Notes: generated from the sequence alone by a model not told the origin. A stretch of DNA of 64,000 bases from Curtobacterium sp. MCBA15_009 (GCF_001864895.1 NZ_MJGO01000037.1:170759-234758); one strand, 5' to 3'; shown: positions 1-14,400, counted from the first letter of the stretch. A program made the numbers and translations.

Positions 1-25
1 TCGCCCCCGCACTGGGGGTCGGGAA

Positions 26-1258
26 TCAGGAAGCGCCCTCGATGACGCTCGTGATCTGGAAGATCGGAAGGTAGAGCGCGATGATCATGCCGCCGACGAC
101 GACGCCGAGGAAGGCGATGAGCAGCGGCTCGATGAGCGACGTCAGCGCCTCGGTGGTGGCCTCTACTTCGGCGTCGTAGAACACGGCGATCTTCTCGAGC
201 ATCACCTCGAGCGACCCGGCGTCCTCACCGACCGCGACCATCTGCGAGACCATCGACGGGAAAACGGGTTCCTTTGCGAGCGGCCCCGCAATTGATTCGC
301 CTTTCCGCACTGATTCGCCGACATTGTTCAGTGCCCGTTGTACGACAAAGTTGTTCGACACTTCTCCGACGATGCGCAATGCCTGCAGGATCGGGACGCC
401 GGCTCCGATCATGTCCGAGAAGTTCCGGGCGAAACGCGCGATCACGATCTTCTTCTGCAATGCCCCGAACACCGGCAGGCGCAGTGCGATGGGGTCGACG
501 AAGGCGCGTACGCGATCGGTGTTCTTGTTGGCGCGCCACCAGAACCAGAAGACCGCGATGGCGATCGCCAGCGGGATCGCGACGTAGCGCATGGCGTGGG
601 ACAGGTACACGAGCATCATCGTCGGCAGCGGGAGCTTGCTGCCGAGCCCCTCGAACATGCTCTGGAACACGGGGACGATGAAGATCAGCATGATCACGAC
701 GGCGAGCAGCGACATCACGAGCACGACCACCGGGTAGGTCATGGCCGACTTGATGGTCGTCCGGAGCTTGTGCTCCTTCTCGAAGTTGGTCGCGATCGAT
801 TCCATCGCCTTGTCGAGAAACCCGCCCGTCTCGCCCGCGCGGATCATGTTGATCATGATCGGCGGGAAGTCGACGGGGAACTTCGCGACCGCATCGGAGA
901 AGGCGACGCCGCGCTCGACCTCGTCGCGGACCTGACCGAGGATGGTCCGGAGACGCCTGCTCTCGGTCTGGTCAGCGAGGATCGAGAGTGCTCGGAGCAG
1001 GGAGAGCCCACTCGCGAGCATCGTCGCACCCTGCCGCGCCATGATCGCGAGCTCCTTGAGCTTGATGCCCGCCTCGAAGCCCGGGATCTTGATCTCGGCC
1101 TGCAGACCGGTGCCGGCCTTGGACTCGGTGATCGCGATGGGCGAGACGCCCATGCCCCGCAGGCGCTGGACGACGGCGCCCTCGGACGCGGCGTCGAGCC
1201 GCCCCTTGACGAGCTTGCCGGCGCCGTCCCGGCCTCGGTAGTCGAACGCGAGCGACAT
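26..1258 (-). CDS. pilC: Type IV pilus inner-membrane platform protein PilC (GspF family)
   Basis: The 410-residue product is full length for the PilC/GspF family, the membrane platform that couples the cytoplasmic PilB and PilT ATPases to pilin assembly and disassembly. Two GspF repeats are visible: residues about 70-190, with a conserved ARQGATMLASGLSLLRAL stretch, and about 270-395, with ARNFSDMIGAGVPILQALRI. Three hydrophobic segments lie near residues 170-200, 225-245 and 375-400, ending in ALYLPIF as in other PilC proteins. The ATG overlaps the pilT stop by one base (TGATG), which points to translational coupling. The pilus gene cluster probably continues leftwards beyond the window, since only 25 bases follow the stop here. 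Confidence 0.93.
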   Translation of the reverse strand: MSLAFDYRGRDGAGKLVKGRLDAASEGAVVQRLRGMGVSPIAITESKAGTGLQAEIKIPGFEAGIKLKELAIMARQGATMLASGLSLLRALSILADQTESRRLRTILGQVRDEVERGVAFSDAVAKFPVDFPPIMINMIRAGETGGFLDKAMESIATNFEKEHKLRTTIKSAMTYPVVVLVMSLLAVVIMLIFIVPVFQSMFEGLGSKLPLPTMMLVYLSHAMRYVAIPLAIAIAVFWFWWRANKNTDRVRAFVDPIALRLPVFGALQKKIVIARFARNFSDMIGAGVPILQALRIVGEVSNNFVVQRALNNVGESVRKGESIAGPLAKEPVFPSMVSQMVAVGEDAGSLEVMLEKIAVFYDAEVEATTEALTSLIEPLLIAFLGVVVGGMIIALYLPIFQITSVIEGAS

Positions 1259-2835
1259 CAGTAGCCTCCGGAGAACTTGTCGCCGAAGTCGATGCCGCTG
1301 GCGGCGATCGCGGCGGCCGATGAATCGGACGGGGACTCGACGCGCTGCACGAGCCGGTCGAAGCCGTCCTCGTCGTGCACCTTCTCCATCGCGGCCTTCC
1401 GCGAGATCGTGCCGACGTTGACCAGTTCCGCGAGGTCCTGGTCCATGGTGTGCATGCCGAGGTCACGCCCGGCCTGCATGGCCGAGGTGATCTGGTACGT
1501 CTTGCCCTCGCGGATGAGGTTCCCGATGGCGGGCGTGATCGTCATGATCTCGGTGGCGACCACACGGCCGACACCGTTCGCCTTCGGCACGAGCGTCTGG
1601 CAGACGACGCCCTGCAGGGTGGCCGCGAGCTGCGTGCGGATCTGGCCCTGCTGGTGCGGCGGGAAGACGTCGATGACGCGGTCGATCGTGCCGGGGGCGC
1701 TCTGCGTGTGCAGGGTGGCGAACACCAGGTGGCCGGTCTCGGCGGCGGTGAGGGCGACGGAGATGGTCTCGAGGTCGCGGAGCTCGCCGATGAGGATGAC
1801 GTCGGGGTCCTGGCGGAGCACGTGCTTGAGCGCCGAGGCGAAGGAGTGCGTGTCGGCACCGACCTCGCGCTGGTTGATGATGGCGCGCTTGTGCTCGTGC
1901 ATGAACTCGATCGGGTCCTCGACCGTCACGATGTGGTCCGCGCGGCTCTCGTTCACCAGGTCGATGAGGGCGGCGAGCGTCGTCGACTTGCCGGAACCGG
2001 TGGGCCCGGTCACGAGCACGAGGCCGCGCGGCAGGCCGGCGAAGTCGCCCACGTGCTCGGGGATGCCGAGCTGCTTGAGCGTCTTGATCTTCGTCGGGAT
2101 GATGCGGAAGGCCGCGCCCCAGTTGCCGCGCTGCTGGTAGTAGTTCACGCGGAACCGGTACTCCGGCGAGAGCGAGTACGCGAAGTCGAGTTCCTGGTCG
2201 TGGTCGAACTGGCCGGCCTGCTCGACGGACAGCAGCGTCTTGAGTGCCGCGATGACCTTGCCACGCGACCACGCGCCTCCCGGCACGGCGGGGCGGAGCG
2301 AGCCGTCGACGCGGACGGTGGGCGGGGCGTCCGCCGTGACGTGCAGGTCGGACGCACCCTGGTAGACGACCTGGGCGAGTGCGGTGATGAGGTCCGGGTC
2401 GGCGACCTCGCGGGCGTGCCGCGAGAAGTCGATGTCACCCGACGACGAGCCCGCGGCCGGCGCGGCGGGAGCCGCCGGCGGGGTCGCGTGGTGCGCGCCG
2501 CTGTACGGGATCGCCGGCAGCTGGTGCGTCGGCGCCTCGGTGTACCCGTAGGTCGCGATCGACGACGGCACCGCTGCCGGCGGCGTCGCGGGGGCGGCGA
2601 GGGGCTGCGCCACCGGGACGGCGATGGGCGAGCCGGTGGGGGCCGGCCAGGCCATGGTGTCGTCGCCGAGGTCGTAGACCTGCTCGGGCGCGGCCGCCGG
2701 GACAGGCGCCGTGGGGGCAGCCGACGCGAGTCGGGCGGCTCGTCGGGACCCCACCTCGGTACCGGGGTTGCCCGGGTGCCAGCCGGCGACGGGCTCGTCG
2801 CCGGGGGTCGTGATGTCGTACACGGAATCGGTCAT
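1258..2835 (-). CDS. pilT: Type IV pilus retraction ATPase PilT
   Basis: PilT powers pilus retraction by ATP hydrolysis. Residues 1-170 are a Pro/Ala-rich low-complexity extension not found in proteobacterial PilT. From about residue 180 the canonical fold follows: the Walker A motif GPTGSGKST near residue 275, an Asp box (TVEDPIEF), Walker B (DVILIGELRD), a His box (ATLHTQ) and the C-terminal AIGNLIREGK helix that corresponds to the PilT-specific AIRNLIRE motif. I chose the start MTDSVYD at 2835, which gives 525 residues, because the open frame upstream is arginine-rich out-of-frame sequence and runs into pilB. The start lies 20 nt after the pilB stop, so pilB-pilT-pilC form one operon. Confidence 0.92.
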   Translation of the reverse strand: MTDSVYDITTPGDEPVAGWHPGNPGTEVGSRRAARLASAAPTAPVPAAAPEQVYDLGDDTMAWPAPTGSPIAVPVAQPLAAPATPPAAVPSSIATYGYTEAPTHQLPAIPYSGAHHATPPAAPAAPAAGSSSGDIDFSRHAREVADPDLITALAQVVYQGASDLHVTADAPPTVRVDGSLRPAVPGGAWSRGKVIAALKTLLSVEQAGQFDHDQELDFAYSLSPEYRFRVNYYQQRGNWGAAFRIIPTKIKTLKQLGIPEHVGDFAGLPRGLVLVTGPTGSGKSTTLAALIDLVNESRADHIVTVEDPIEFMHEHKRAIINQREVGADTHSFASALKHVLRQDPDVILIGELRDLETISVALTAAETGHLVFATLHTQSAPGTIDRVIDVFPPHQQGQIRTQLAATLQGVVCQTLVPKANGVGRVVATEIMTITPAIGNLIREGKTYQITSAMQAGRDLGMHTMDQDLAELVNVGTISRKAAMEKVHDEDGFDRLVQRVESPSDSSAAAIAASGIDFGDKFSGGY

Positions 2836-2855
2836 CGCTCGTGTCCTCCCGGTGC

Positions 2856-4523
2856 CTACGCGACCACGCGCAGGATCTCGTCGACGCTCGTCATGCCGAG
2901 CTTGACCTTCTCGAAGCCGTCCTGGCGGAGGGTCAGCATGCCCTGCTGCTGGGCGACGCGGCTGATCTCCGCACTCGAGGCGCGCGCGACGGCGAGCCGT
3001 TCGATCTCCTCGGTGACGGTCATGACCTCGTGCAGCGCGATCCGGCCCCGGTAGCCCGTGTTCGAGCAGACCGCGCAGCCGACCGGCGCGAAGAACGGCG
3101 GGACCTCGTCGCCGGCGCGCAGGAAGCCGAGGGCCTGGAGCTGCTCGGCCTCGTACACGGCGGGCGCCTTGCACCGGTCGCAGAGGCGACGCGCGAGTCG
3201 CTGCGCCACCACGGAGTCCAGGGCGGAACCGACCAGGAAGGGCTCGATGTCCATCTCGGTGAGCCGGGTCACGGCCGACGGTGCGTCGTTGGTGTGCAGG
3301 GTGGAGAGCACGAGGTGGCCGGTCAGCGACGCCTCGATCGCGATCTGGGCGGTCTCGTGGTCGCGGATCTCACCGAGCAGGACGACGTCGGGGTCGGACC
3401 GCAGGATCGAACGGAGCGCCGAGGCGAAGGTCAGGCCGGCCTTCGGGTTCACCTGCACCTGGTTGATGCCGGACATCCGGTACTCGACCGGGTCCTCGAC
3501 CGTGATGACGTTGATCTCGGGGCGCGCGACGGCGTTCAGGGTCGTGTACAGCGTGGTCGACTTGCCCGAACCGGTCGGACCGGTGACCAGGATCATGCCG
3601 TACGGCTTCGAGTAGGACTTCTGGTACGCCTGGAAGTTCTGCTCGAGCAGGTTGAGGTCCTTGAGGGTCAACGACGTGTTCGTGTTGTCGAGGATCCGCA
3701 TGACGACCTTCTCGCCCCACACCGTCGGCAGCGTCGCCACGCGGAGGTCGATCTGACGGCCGCCGTGACGGACCGACATGCGGCCGTCCTGGGGCTTGCG
3801 CCGTTCCGCGATGTCGATGTCGCTCATGATCTTCAGGCGGCTGATCACGCCGTTCTGGATGTTCTTCGGCGCCGGGGCCATCTCGTGCAGCACGCCGTCG
3901 ATGCGGTAGCGGATCCGGACCTCGTGCTCGCCCGGCTCGATGTGGATGTCGGAGGCGTGGTCCTGGATCGCCTGGGACACGAGCAGGTTGACGAAACGGA
4001 CGATCGGGACGTCGTCGAGCGCACCGTCGGCGATGTCCACCTGGGCGGAGGCGCTGACGGACGCTTCCTCCTCGAGCGAGGAGGTGAGGTCGTTCAGCTC
4101 GTCGTCGGCACGCAGGTAGCGGTCGAGGGCGGTGGCGAGGTCGCGCTCCTCGACCTGCAGGGGCTTGATCGGACGGCCGGAGGCGGCACGGGCGTCGTCG
4201 ATCGCCAGGACGTTGGTCGGGTTCACCATCGCGAGGATGAGCAGCTCGCCCTCGAAGCCGACGCCGAGCACGCCGTGCCGGCGGCAGAGCGCGGCGGGGA
4301 GCATCGACACGGCGGTGCCGTCGACCGGGTAGTCGGTCAGCGGGACGGTGCGGGAGTTGTTCGAGGCCGCGCGGGCGGTGATGAACTGGGCCTCGCTCAC
4401 GACGCCCTGGTCGACGAGGCCGCGGATGGCGCGTTCGTCGAGCTCCTCGTCGCCGGTCATCGAGTCGAGGTGCTCGATGGGCAGGGCGCCGTTCAGGATG
4501 AGGATCTCGGACAGGGTCGCCAT
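2856..4523 (-). CDS. pilB: Type IV pilus assembly ATPase PilB (GspE family)
   Basis: This 555-residue hexameric ATPase drives pilus extension. It has an N-terminal GspE/MshEN-type domain (about 1-150) and a C-terminal motor with Walker A GPTGSGKST near residue 312, VEDPVEY, Walker B (DVVLLGEIRD) and the His box STLHTND. A zinc-binding tetracysteine (CDRC about 445, CAVC about 484) is typical of PilB and absent from PilT. The start at 4523 is chosen because AAGGAGG lies 8-10 nt upstream and because MATLSEIL begins the conserved sequence; a 26-residue upstream extension is possible but has no support. It is the first gene of pilB-pilT-pilC. Confidence 0.93.
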   Translation of the reverse strand: MATLSEILILNGALPIEHLDSMTGDEELDERAIRGLVDQGVVSEAQFITARAASNNSRTVPLTDYPVDGTAVSMLPAALCRRHGVLGVGFEGELLILAMVNPTNVLAIDDARAASGRPIKPLQVEERDLATALDRYLRADDELNDLTSSLEEEASVSASAQVDIADGALDDVPIVRFVNLLVSQAIQDHASDIHIEPGEHEVRIRYRIDGVLHEMAPAPKNIQNGVISRLKIMSDIDIAERRKPQDGRMSVRHGGRQIDLRVATLPTVWGEKVVMRILDNTNTSLTLKDLNLLEQNFQAYQKSYSKPYGMILVTGPTGSGKSTTLYTTLNAVARPEINVITVEDPVEYRMSGINQVQVNPKAGLTFASALRSILRSDPDVVLLGEIRDHETAQIAIEASLTGHLVLSTLHTNDAPSAVTRLTEMDIEPFLVGSALDSVVAQRLARRLCDRCKAPAVYEAEQLQALGFLRAGDEVPPFFAPVGCAVCSNTGYRGRIALHEVMTVTEEIERLAVARASSAEISRVAQQQGMLTLRQDGFEKVKLGMTSVDEILRVVA

Positions 4524-4660
4524 CAGGCCCCCACCTCCTTGGACTCGCGGGCGCGAGACGTCGTCGGGTCGTGCGCCACCAGGGAGAAGGCGCCCGACCA
4601 CGCTACTTCTGGCGCACCGACGGACCGCAGTCCCAGAAAGAGGGGGCGAGCAGGGGTCGG

Positions 4661-4683
4661 GTGCACCCAGAACAGGGGTGCAC
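4661..4683 (-). terminator. Hairpin downstream of the tandem GNAT gene
   Basis: An 8-bp perfect inverted repeat (GTGCACCC / GGGTGCAC, 7-nt loop) lies about 33 nt beyond the stop of the gene at 4716. It may end that transcript before pilB. No U-tract follows, as is common in high-GC genomes. Confidence 0.4.
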
Positions 4684-4715
4684 GGTGGAGCTGGGTCCGG
4701 TGGAGGCGGGTCCGG

Positions 4716-5741
4716 TCAGAGCGCTGTGGACGCCGTGACGTGCACGTCGCCCGCGACGAAGCCGAGGCGCTCGTAGATCCGGCCGGCACCGCTCGGGTTC
4801 TCGGCGTCGACGTGCAGCACCGCGGCGGCGAGCCCGTCGGCGCGGATCGCCTGCAGTGCGGCGTCGAGCACGATCGGTGCCAGCCCCGTGCCGCGCGCCG
4901 CGCGGACGACCCCGACCCAGTGGACGTAGCCGAAGGAGTGCCCGCGGGCCGCGAAGGACTCCGGGTCGGACTCCACGACGGCGAACGCCAGGACGGAGCC
5001 GTCCCCGTCCACGACGACGCGCGACAGGTCGGGACGGCTCTTCGGTGCGGTGAGGAACCCGTGCCAGTCGGCGGCGACCATCGGCTGCGATCCCCAGTGG
5101 TCGCGGAAGGCGTCGTTCTTGGCGAGGCGCATCGGTTCGATGTCGTCGGCCGTCGTCCGTCGGACCACCAGGCCGTCCGGGACGGACGGAACCGCGACCT
5201 CGTCGGACCGCTCGTCGAACACGACCTGCATGTCGACCCAGTCGCGGATCGGCTCGAACCCCGCCCGCGCGGCGAGGCGCAGGACGGACGATCCGCGGCG
5301 CCCACCGACGTCGAGCGCCGCGGGCAGGTCGACGTCGAGCGTGGCGAGCCGCTGGCGCGCCCGCCCGCTCTGCCAGGCGAGCAGCCGTCGGCCGACGCCG
5401 CGGTCGCGATGGTCGGGGTGGACCGCGCCGTCGAGGACCACACGAGCCGCGGTGACACGGGAGGGGACGTCGACGACGATGCCGTAGGCCTGCACATGCC
5501 CGTCAGCATCGGCGCCGACCACGGTGTCGCGGGCGACGTCGAGTCCTTCTGTGGACAGCGAGCGGTGCAGGTCCGCTGTGGAGGGACGAGCATGCGGGTC
5601 GTCGACGGCCGCCGCGGCGACCGCCACGGCGTGCATCGCCGGCAGGTCGTCGAGGGTCGCGGGCCGGAAGGTCAGACCGCCGACCGGACTCGGCAGCTCG
5701 AGGTGTGCCGGTGCCGTGATCCGTTCGCGCAGGGTCGCCAT
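4716..5741 (-). CDS. Tandem GNAT-family N-acetyltransferase
   Basis: The product (341 residues) contains two GNAT folds. The first spans about residues 20-165, with VHPDHRDRGVGRRLL as its acetyl-CoA pyrophosphate loop. The second spans about 185-341, with VVRAARGTGLAPIVLDAAL and the ending NPSGAGRIYERLGFV. Such duplicated-domain GNATs include mycothiol synthase MshD, but the overall similarity is too loose to assign that function; the acceptor is unknown. The start at 5741 (MATLRERI) is preferred to one 18 codons upstream because an AGGGTGG ribosome-binding site precedes it and the extra residues look non-coding. It is divergent from the VOC gene at 5804. Confidence 0.8.
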   Translation of the reverse strand: MATLRERITAPAHLELPSPVGGLTFRPATLDDLPAMHAVAVAAAAVDDPHARPSTADLHRSLSTEGLDVARDTVVGADADGHVQAYGIVVDVPSRVTAARVVLDGAVHPDHRDRGVGRRLLAWQSGRARQRLATLDVDLPAALDVGGRRGSSVLRLAARAGFEPIRDWVDMQVVFDERSDEVAVPSVPDGLVVRRTTADDIEPMRLAKNDAFRDHWGSQPMVAADWHGFLTAPKSRPDLSRVVVDGDGSVLAFAVVESDPESFAARGHSFGYVHWVGVVRAARGTGLAPIVLDAALQAIRADGLAAAVLHVDAENPSGAGRIYERLGFVAGDVHVTASTAL

Positions 5742-5803
5742 CCCACCACCCTGCCAGGTCCGCCCACCCTCGACGAACCCCGCGACGCGGGCCATGATGA
5801 GTC

Positions 5804-6199
5804 ATGGACATCACGAGCGTGACCGTCGGCCTGCCGGTCGCCGACATCGAGGCGTCGTGCCTCTGGTACGGCGCGGTGTTCGAGCGTGCGGAACCGGACC
5901 TCGAACCCACCGACGGCGTCGCCGAGTACGAGATCGGCGGCATCTGGGTCCAGCTCCTCGAGGAACCGGACGCCGAGGAGCACCCTGCCCGTGTCCGCTT
6001 CGGCGTGGACGACGTGGCTGCGCAGCACGCCCGGATCGCGGCACTCGGCATCGACGTGGGCCCGGTCGCGTGCGTCGACGGCGCGGTCGCGTGGTTCGAC
6101 GTCCGCGACCCCGACGGGAACGTCCTGAGTCTGTACTCGCTCGTCGACGAGACGGGCACGGGCGGCGGCCGCGCCGACGACACCGGCCGCGCCGTCTGA
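5804..6199 (+). CDS. VOC family (glyoxalase/dioxygenase-fold) protein
   Basis: This 131-residue protein shows the vicinal-oxygen-chelate pattern: an N-terminal beta-alpha unit beginning SVTVGLPVADIEASCLWYG and a second half ending WFDVRDPDGNVLSLYSLV, the usual signature of glyoxalase/bleomycin-resistance relatives. A single chain this size forms one module and normally dimerises. The metal-binding positions are not clearly retained, so an enzymatic activity cannot be assigned. The last 15 residues are Gly/Asp-rich and probably disordered. A CATGAT hexamer ends 5 nt before the ATG and may be a weak -10 box. Confidence 0.8.
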   Translation: MDITSVTVGLPVADIEASCLWYGAVFERAEPDLEPTDGVAEYEIGGIWVQLLEEPDAEEHPARVRFGVDDVAAQHARIAALGIDVGPVACVDGAVAWFDVRDPDGNVLSLYSLVDETGTGGGRADDTGRAV

Positions 6200-6300
6200 C
6201 CCGCTGCCTCCCGGACCGAGCTGCCCTCGGTTCTGCGGTGCAGCACGGTTGTGAACAGTTCGTTTCAAGGCCTGGACACCGGCCGCACCGCAGTTGCACG

Positions 6301-7479
6301 ATGTCCGGCATGACAATGTTCCACATTTCAGCAGGTCGGTCGCACCGGCCGCTCGTCATCGCCGCTGTCCTCGTCGTGCTCCTGACCGTCATCGGGTTCG
6401 CCGCACCCGCCCGAGCCGTCGTCACCGTGCCCATCCTGACTGCCCGGGTGGCCTCCATCGTGCACAACGCCGGCACGGTGACGCTCGCCGGCACGGGCGA
6501 CCCCGGCGACCGCGTGACCGTCCAGCCGTCGGACGGAGCAGCCGTGGACGCCCGTGTCCGCACGGACGGATCCTGGCGCGCCGTGACCCACGTCGACGAC
6601 TTCGGCGACCACACGTTCACGGTCTCCGACTCGATCGGCTCGCCGCAGCGGACCGTCCGTGCGACCACCAAGCCGGTGACCTGGCTCGCGTTGCTGATCA
6701 CGCGCGAGGGCTGGAACCGCTCACTGAAGGTGTCCTCGCCTGGTGGGTTCGAACCGGGCGCGCGTCTCGAGTTCAGCGTCGACGGTGCACCCTCTGGGTC
6801 GACCGTCGTCGACCGCGACGGGAAGGTCGCCCACCGCATCACCGGGGTCGGCTTCGGCAAGCACACGCTCACCACCGTCCTGCGCTTCGACGGCGCCGAA
6901 CAGCTGCGGGTGAACGCCACCGCCGACCAGAACGCCGACCCGAGGATCGACGACGTCGTCGTCGACGCGGTCGGGCACACGGTCCACGTCTCGGGCCGCG
7001 GCCCGGCGGCGACCCAGATGCGCTTCGTCGACGAGTCCGGCGCACCGTGGTCCCTGGTCGACGGCGACACGGACTGGATCGAGAACACCGACGGCACCTG
7101 GGAGGCCGACCTCGCCTACCCCGCCGACGGCACCCGGTTCATGGGGATCATCGCCGAGGTCCACGAGGAGGGCAAGCTGGTCGGGTCGGCGACGTCGGGC
7201 GCGATGATCCCGTTCCCGACCACGGCCGCCGTCGACCGGTACGCGCCGCGGAAGCTGGTGCTGTCCGGGTCGGCGGAGCCGAACGCCCGCCTGTCGTTCA
7301 CCGACGCCGACGGTGCGCCCGCGACGGACGCCGACGGGAACGCCGTCGAGCCGCGGGTCCCGGGGCTCGGCAAGTGGACGGTCAAGCTCGACCCCCGTCG
7401 GCTGGCCGGGGGGACCGTGACCGTGCACGCCATGGGTGACGACGGGCCCCTCGGGGACGCGACGGTCACCTACCGCTGA
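6301..7479 (+). CDS. Secreted protein with Ig-like/adhesion-type repeats
   Basis: The 392-residue product begins with a short basic region and a hydrophobic core (LVIAAVLVVLLTVIGFAAPARAV), a Sec signal peptide probably cleaved after APARA. The rest is beta-rich, with about four repeats of 80-90 residues that share GTG/SGS-A-PGxRV and GxWxAxV-type strand patterns, as in bacterial Ig-like surface or secreted proteins. No catalytic motif or sortase LPXTG is present. Three in-frame ATGs (6301, 6310, 6316) could serve as start and no strong ribosome-binding site decides between them. It converges on rpoC and shares a terminator with it. The function is unknown. Confidence 0.75.
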   Translation: MSGMTMFHISAGRSHRPLVIAAVLVVLLTVIGFAAPARAVVTVPILTARVASIVHNAGTVTLAGTGDPGDRVTVQPSDGAAVDARVRTDGSWRAVTHVDDFGDHTFTVSDSIGSPQRTVRATTKPVTWLALLITREGWNRSLKVSSPGGFEPGARLEFSVDGAPSGSTVVDRDGKVAHRITGVGFGKHTLTTVLRFDGAEQLRVNATADQNADPRIDDVVVDAVGHTVHVSGRGPAATQMRFVDESGAPWSLVDGDTDWIENTDGTWEADLAYPADGTRFMGIIAEVHEEGKLVGSATSGAMIPFPTTAAVDRYAPRKLVLSGSAEPNARLSFTDADGAPATDADGNAVEPRVPGLGKWTVKLDPRRLAGGTVTVHAMGDDGPLGDATVTYR

Positions 7480-7512
7480 ACGGCAGCCGTCGCTGACCGC
7501 GAGGCGACAAGC

Positions 7513-7550
7513 GGAAGGGCCCCGCATCCTGGTGGATGCAGGGCCCTTCC
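7513..7550. terminator. Bidirectional terminator between the secreted protein gene and rpoC
   Basis: An inverted repeat with arms GGAAGGGCCC / GGGCCCTTCC, continued inward by GCATCC / GGATGC, lies between two convergent stop codons (7479 and 7567). It can fold from either strand. Confidence 0.85.
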
Positions 7551-7566
7551 GTCGAGCTCACTCGGT

Positions 7567-11448
<3,882 letters not shown>

Positions 11449-11492
11449 TGTTCTTCTCTCTTGCTGATTCAGGCTTCGATGTACGGGCGGGA

Positions 11493-14400
11493 TCAGATGT
11501 CGTCGACAGAGGACGACTCGAACCGCGAGGAGATGTTGATGCCCAGCTCTTCGGCGGCGCGGAAGACCTCGTCGTCCGTGTCGCGGAGGCTGACCGCCTG
11601 GCCGTCGGCCGAGAGGACCTCGACGTTCAGGCAGAGCGACTGCATCTCCTTCATGAGGACCTTGAACGACTCGGGGATGCCGGGTTCCTGGATGTTCTCG
11701 CCCTTGACGATCGCCTCGTAGACCTTCACGCGGCCGAGGATGTCGTCGGACTTGATCGTCAGGAGCTCCTGGAGGGCGTAGGCGGCGCCGTACGCCTCGA
11801 GTGCCCACACCTCCATCTCACCGAATCGCTGTCCACCGAACTGCGCCTTACCACCCAGCGGCTGCTGCGTGATCATCGAGTACGGACCGGTCGAACGCGC
11901 GTGGATCTTGTCGTCGACCAGGTGGTGCAGCTTGAGGATGTACATGTAACCGACCGAGACGGGCTCCGGGAACGGCTCGCCGGAGCGGCCGTCGAAGAGC
12001 TGCGCCTTGCCGGACGAGCCGATGAGGCGCTCGCCGTCGCGGTTCGGCAGGGTCGAGTCGAGGAGGCCCTCGATCTCACGCTCGTAGGCACCGTCGAACA
12101 CCGGGGTGGCGACCTTCGTGCCGGGCTCGGCGCTGCGCGCTGCCTCCGGCAGGTCGGCTGCCCACTCCTGGATGCCCTCGACGTTCCAGCCCTGCTTGGC
12201 GAGCCACCCGAGGTGGATCTCGAGCACCTGGCCGAAGTTCATGCGGCCGGGGACGCCGAGCGGGTTGAGGACGATGTCGACCGGGGTGCCGTCCGCCAGG
12301 AACGGCATGTCCTCGACCGGCAGGATCGTCGAGATGACGCCCTTGTTGCCGTGACGACCGGCGAGCTTGTCGCCCGCGGTGATCTTGCGCTTCTGGGCGA
12401 TGTAGACGACCACGCGCTGGTTGACGCCCGAGCCGAGCTCGTCGTCGCCGTCCTGCGCGTCGAACACCTTGACGCCGATGATCGTGCCCTCTTCACCGTG
12501 GGGCACCTTCAGCGAGGTGTCGCGGACCTCGCGCGACTTCTCGTTGAAGATCGCGCGGAGCAGGCGCTCCTCGGCGCTCAGCTCGGTCTCGCCCTTCGGC
12601 GTGACCTTGCCGACGAGGATGTCGCCGGGGCGGACCTCGGCACCGATGCGGATGATGCCGCGCTCGTCGAGGTCGGCCAGCAGGTCCGGGCTGACGTTGG
12701 GGAGGTCACGGGTGATCTCCTCCTTGCCGAGCTTCGTGTCGCGGGCGTCGACCTCGTACTCCTCGATGTGGATCGAGGAGAGCGTGTCGTCCTTGATGAG
12801 GTTCTGCGACAGGATCATCGCGTCCTCGTAGTTGTAGCCCTCCCACGGCATGAACGCGACGAGGAGGTTCTTGCCGAGCGCGAGCTCGCCGTTCTCCGTC
12901 GCGGGACCGTCGGCGATGACCTCGCCCTGCTCCACACGCTCGCCGGCCGAGACGACCACGCGGTGGTTGTAGCTCGTGCCCTGGTTCGAGCGGTCGAACT
13001 TGCGCAGGTAGTAGGTCTGCGTGCCGCCCTCGTCGAGCTGCAGGGTCACGGCGTCGGCCGAGACCTCGGAGACGACACCGGCCTTGTCGGCGGTGACGAC
13101 GTCGCCGGCGTCGATGGCCGTGTAGCCCTCCATGCCGGTGCCGACGAGCGGCGACTCGGAACGGAGCAGCGGGACGGCCTGACGCTGCATGTTCGCACCC
13201 ATGAGGGCGCGGTTCGCGTCGTCGTGCTCGAGGAACGGGATGAGCGACGTCGCGACCGACACCATCTGGCGCGGGGAGACGTCCATGTAGTCGACCTCGT
13301 CCTTGGCGACGAGTTCGACCTCGCCGCCCTTCTTGCGGACGAGCACCTTGTCGTCGGCGAAGTGGAAGTCGCTCGTCAGCGGGGCGTTGGCCTGCGCGAC
13401 GACGAAGTCGTCCTCTTCCGAAGCGGTGAGGTAGTCGATGGTCTTCGTGACCTCGCCGTTGACGACGCGACGGTACGGGGTCTCGATGAAGCCGAAGGAG
13501 TTGATCCGACCGAACGACGCGAGCGAACCGATCAGGCCGATGTTCGGGCCTTCCGGGGTCTCGATCGGGCACATGCGGCCGTAGTGCGACGGGTGGACGT
13601 CGCGGACCTCGACGCCGGCACGCTCACGGGACAGACCACCCGGGCCGAGGGCCGAGAGACGACGCTTGTGCGTCAGGCCCGCGAGCGGGTTGTTCTGGTC
13701 CATGAACTGCGACAGCTGGGACGTCCCGAAGAACTCCTTGATCGCGGCGACGACGGGGCGCACGTTGATCAGGGTCTGCGGCGTGATCGCCTCGATGTCC
13801 TGCGTGGTCATGCGCTCGCGGACGACGCGCTCCATGCGGGACAGACCGGTGCGGACCTGGTTCTGGATGAGCTCGCCCACCGCGCGGATGCGACGGTTGC
13901 CGAAGTGGTCGATGTCGTCCACGTCGAGGCGCAGCTGCACCGGCTCGCCGTCGCGGACGCCGTCGATCGTGGTGCGCTCGGCGTGCAGCGACACGAGGTA
14001 CTTGATCGTCGCGACGATGTCCTTGACGGTGAGCACCGAGTCGGACAGCGGGGCGTCGATGCCGAGCTTGCGGTTGACCTTGTAGCGGCCGACCTTCGCC
14101 AGGTCGTAGCGCTTCGGGTTGAAGTAGAAGTTGTCGAGGAGCGCACGCGCGGCCTCGGCAGCGACCTGCTCGCCCGGACGGAGCTTGCGGTAGATGTCCT
14201 TGAGCGCCTCTTCCTTCGTCAGGATGGCGTCCTTCTCGAGGGTCGACTCGATCGAGGCGAAGCCCTGGAACTCGTCCATGATCTCTTCGCTCGTCAGGCC
14301 GAGGGCCTTGAGGAAGACCGTGACGGACTGCTTGCGCTTGCGGTCGATGCGCACGCCCACCTGGTCGCGCTTGTCGATCTCGAACTCGAGCCACGCACCG

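Noticed and set aside
2841..5822. Plus-strand open frame of nearly 1000 codons opposite pilB and the GNAT gene
   Set aside because: It covers two well-supported minus-strand genes and has only antisense composition; no promoter or ribosome-binding site is seen.
11449..11808. N-terminal extension of RpoC by 120 codons
   Set aside because: It overlaps the end of rpoB in another frame and does not resemble RpoC.
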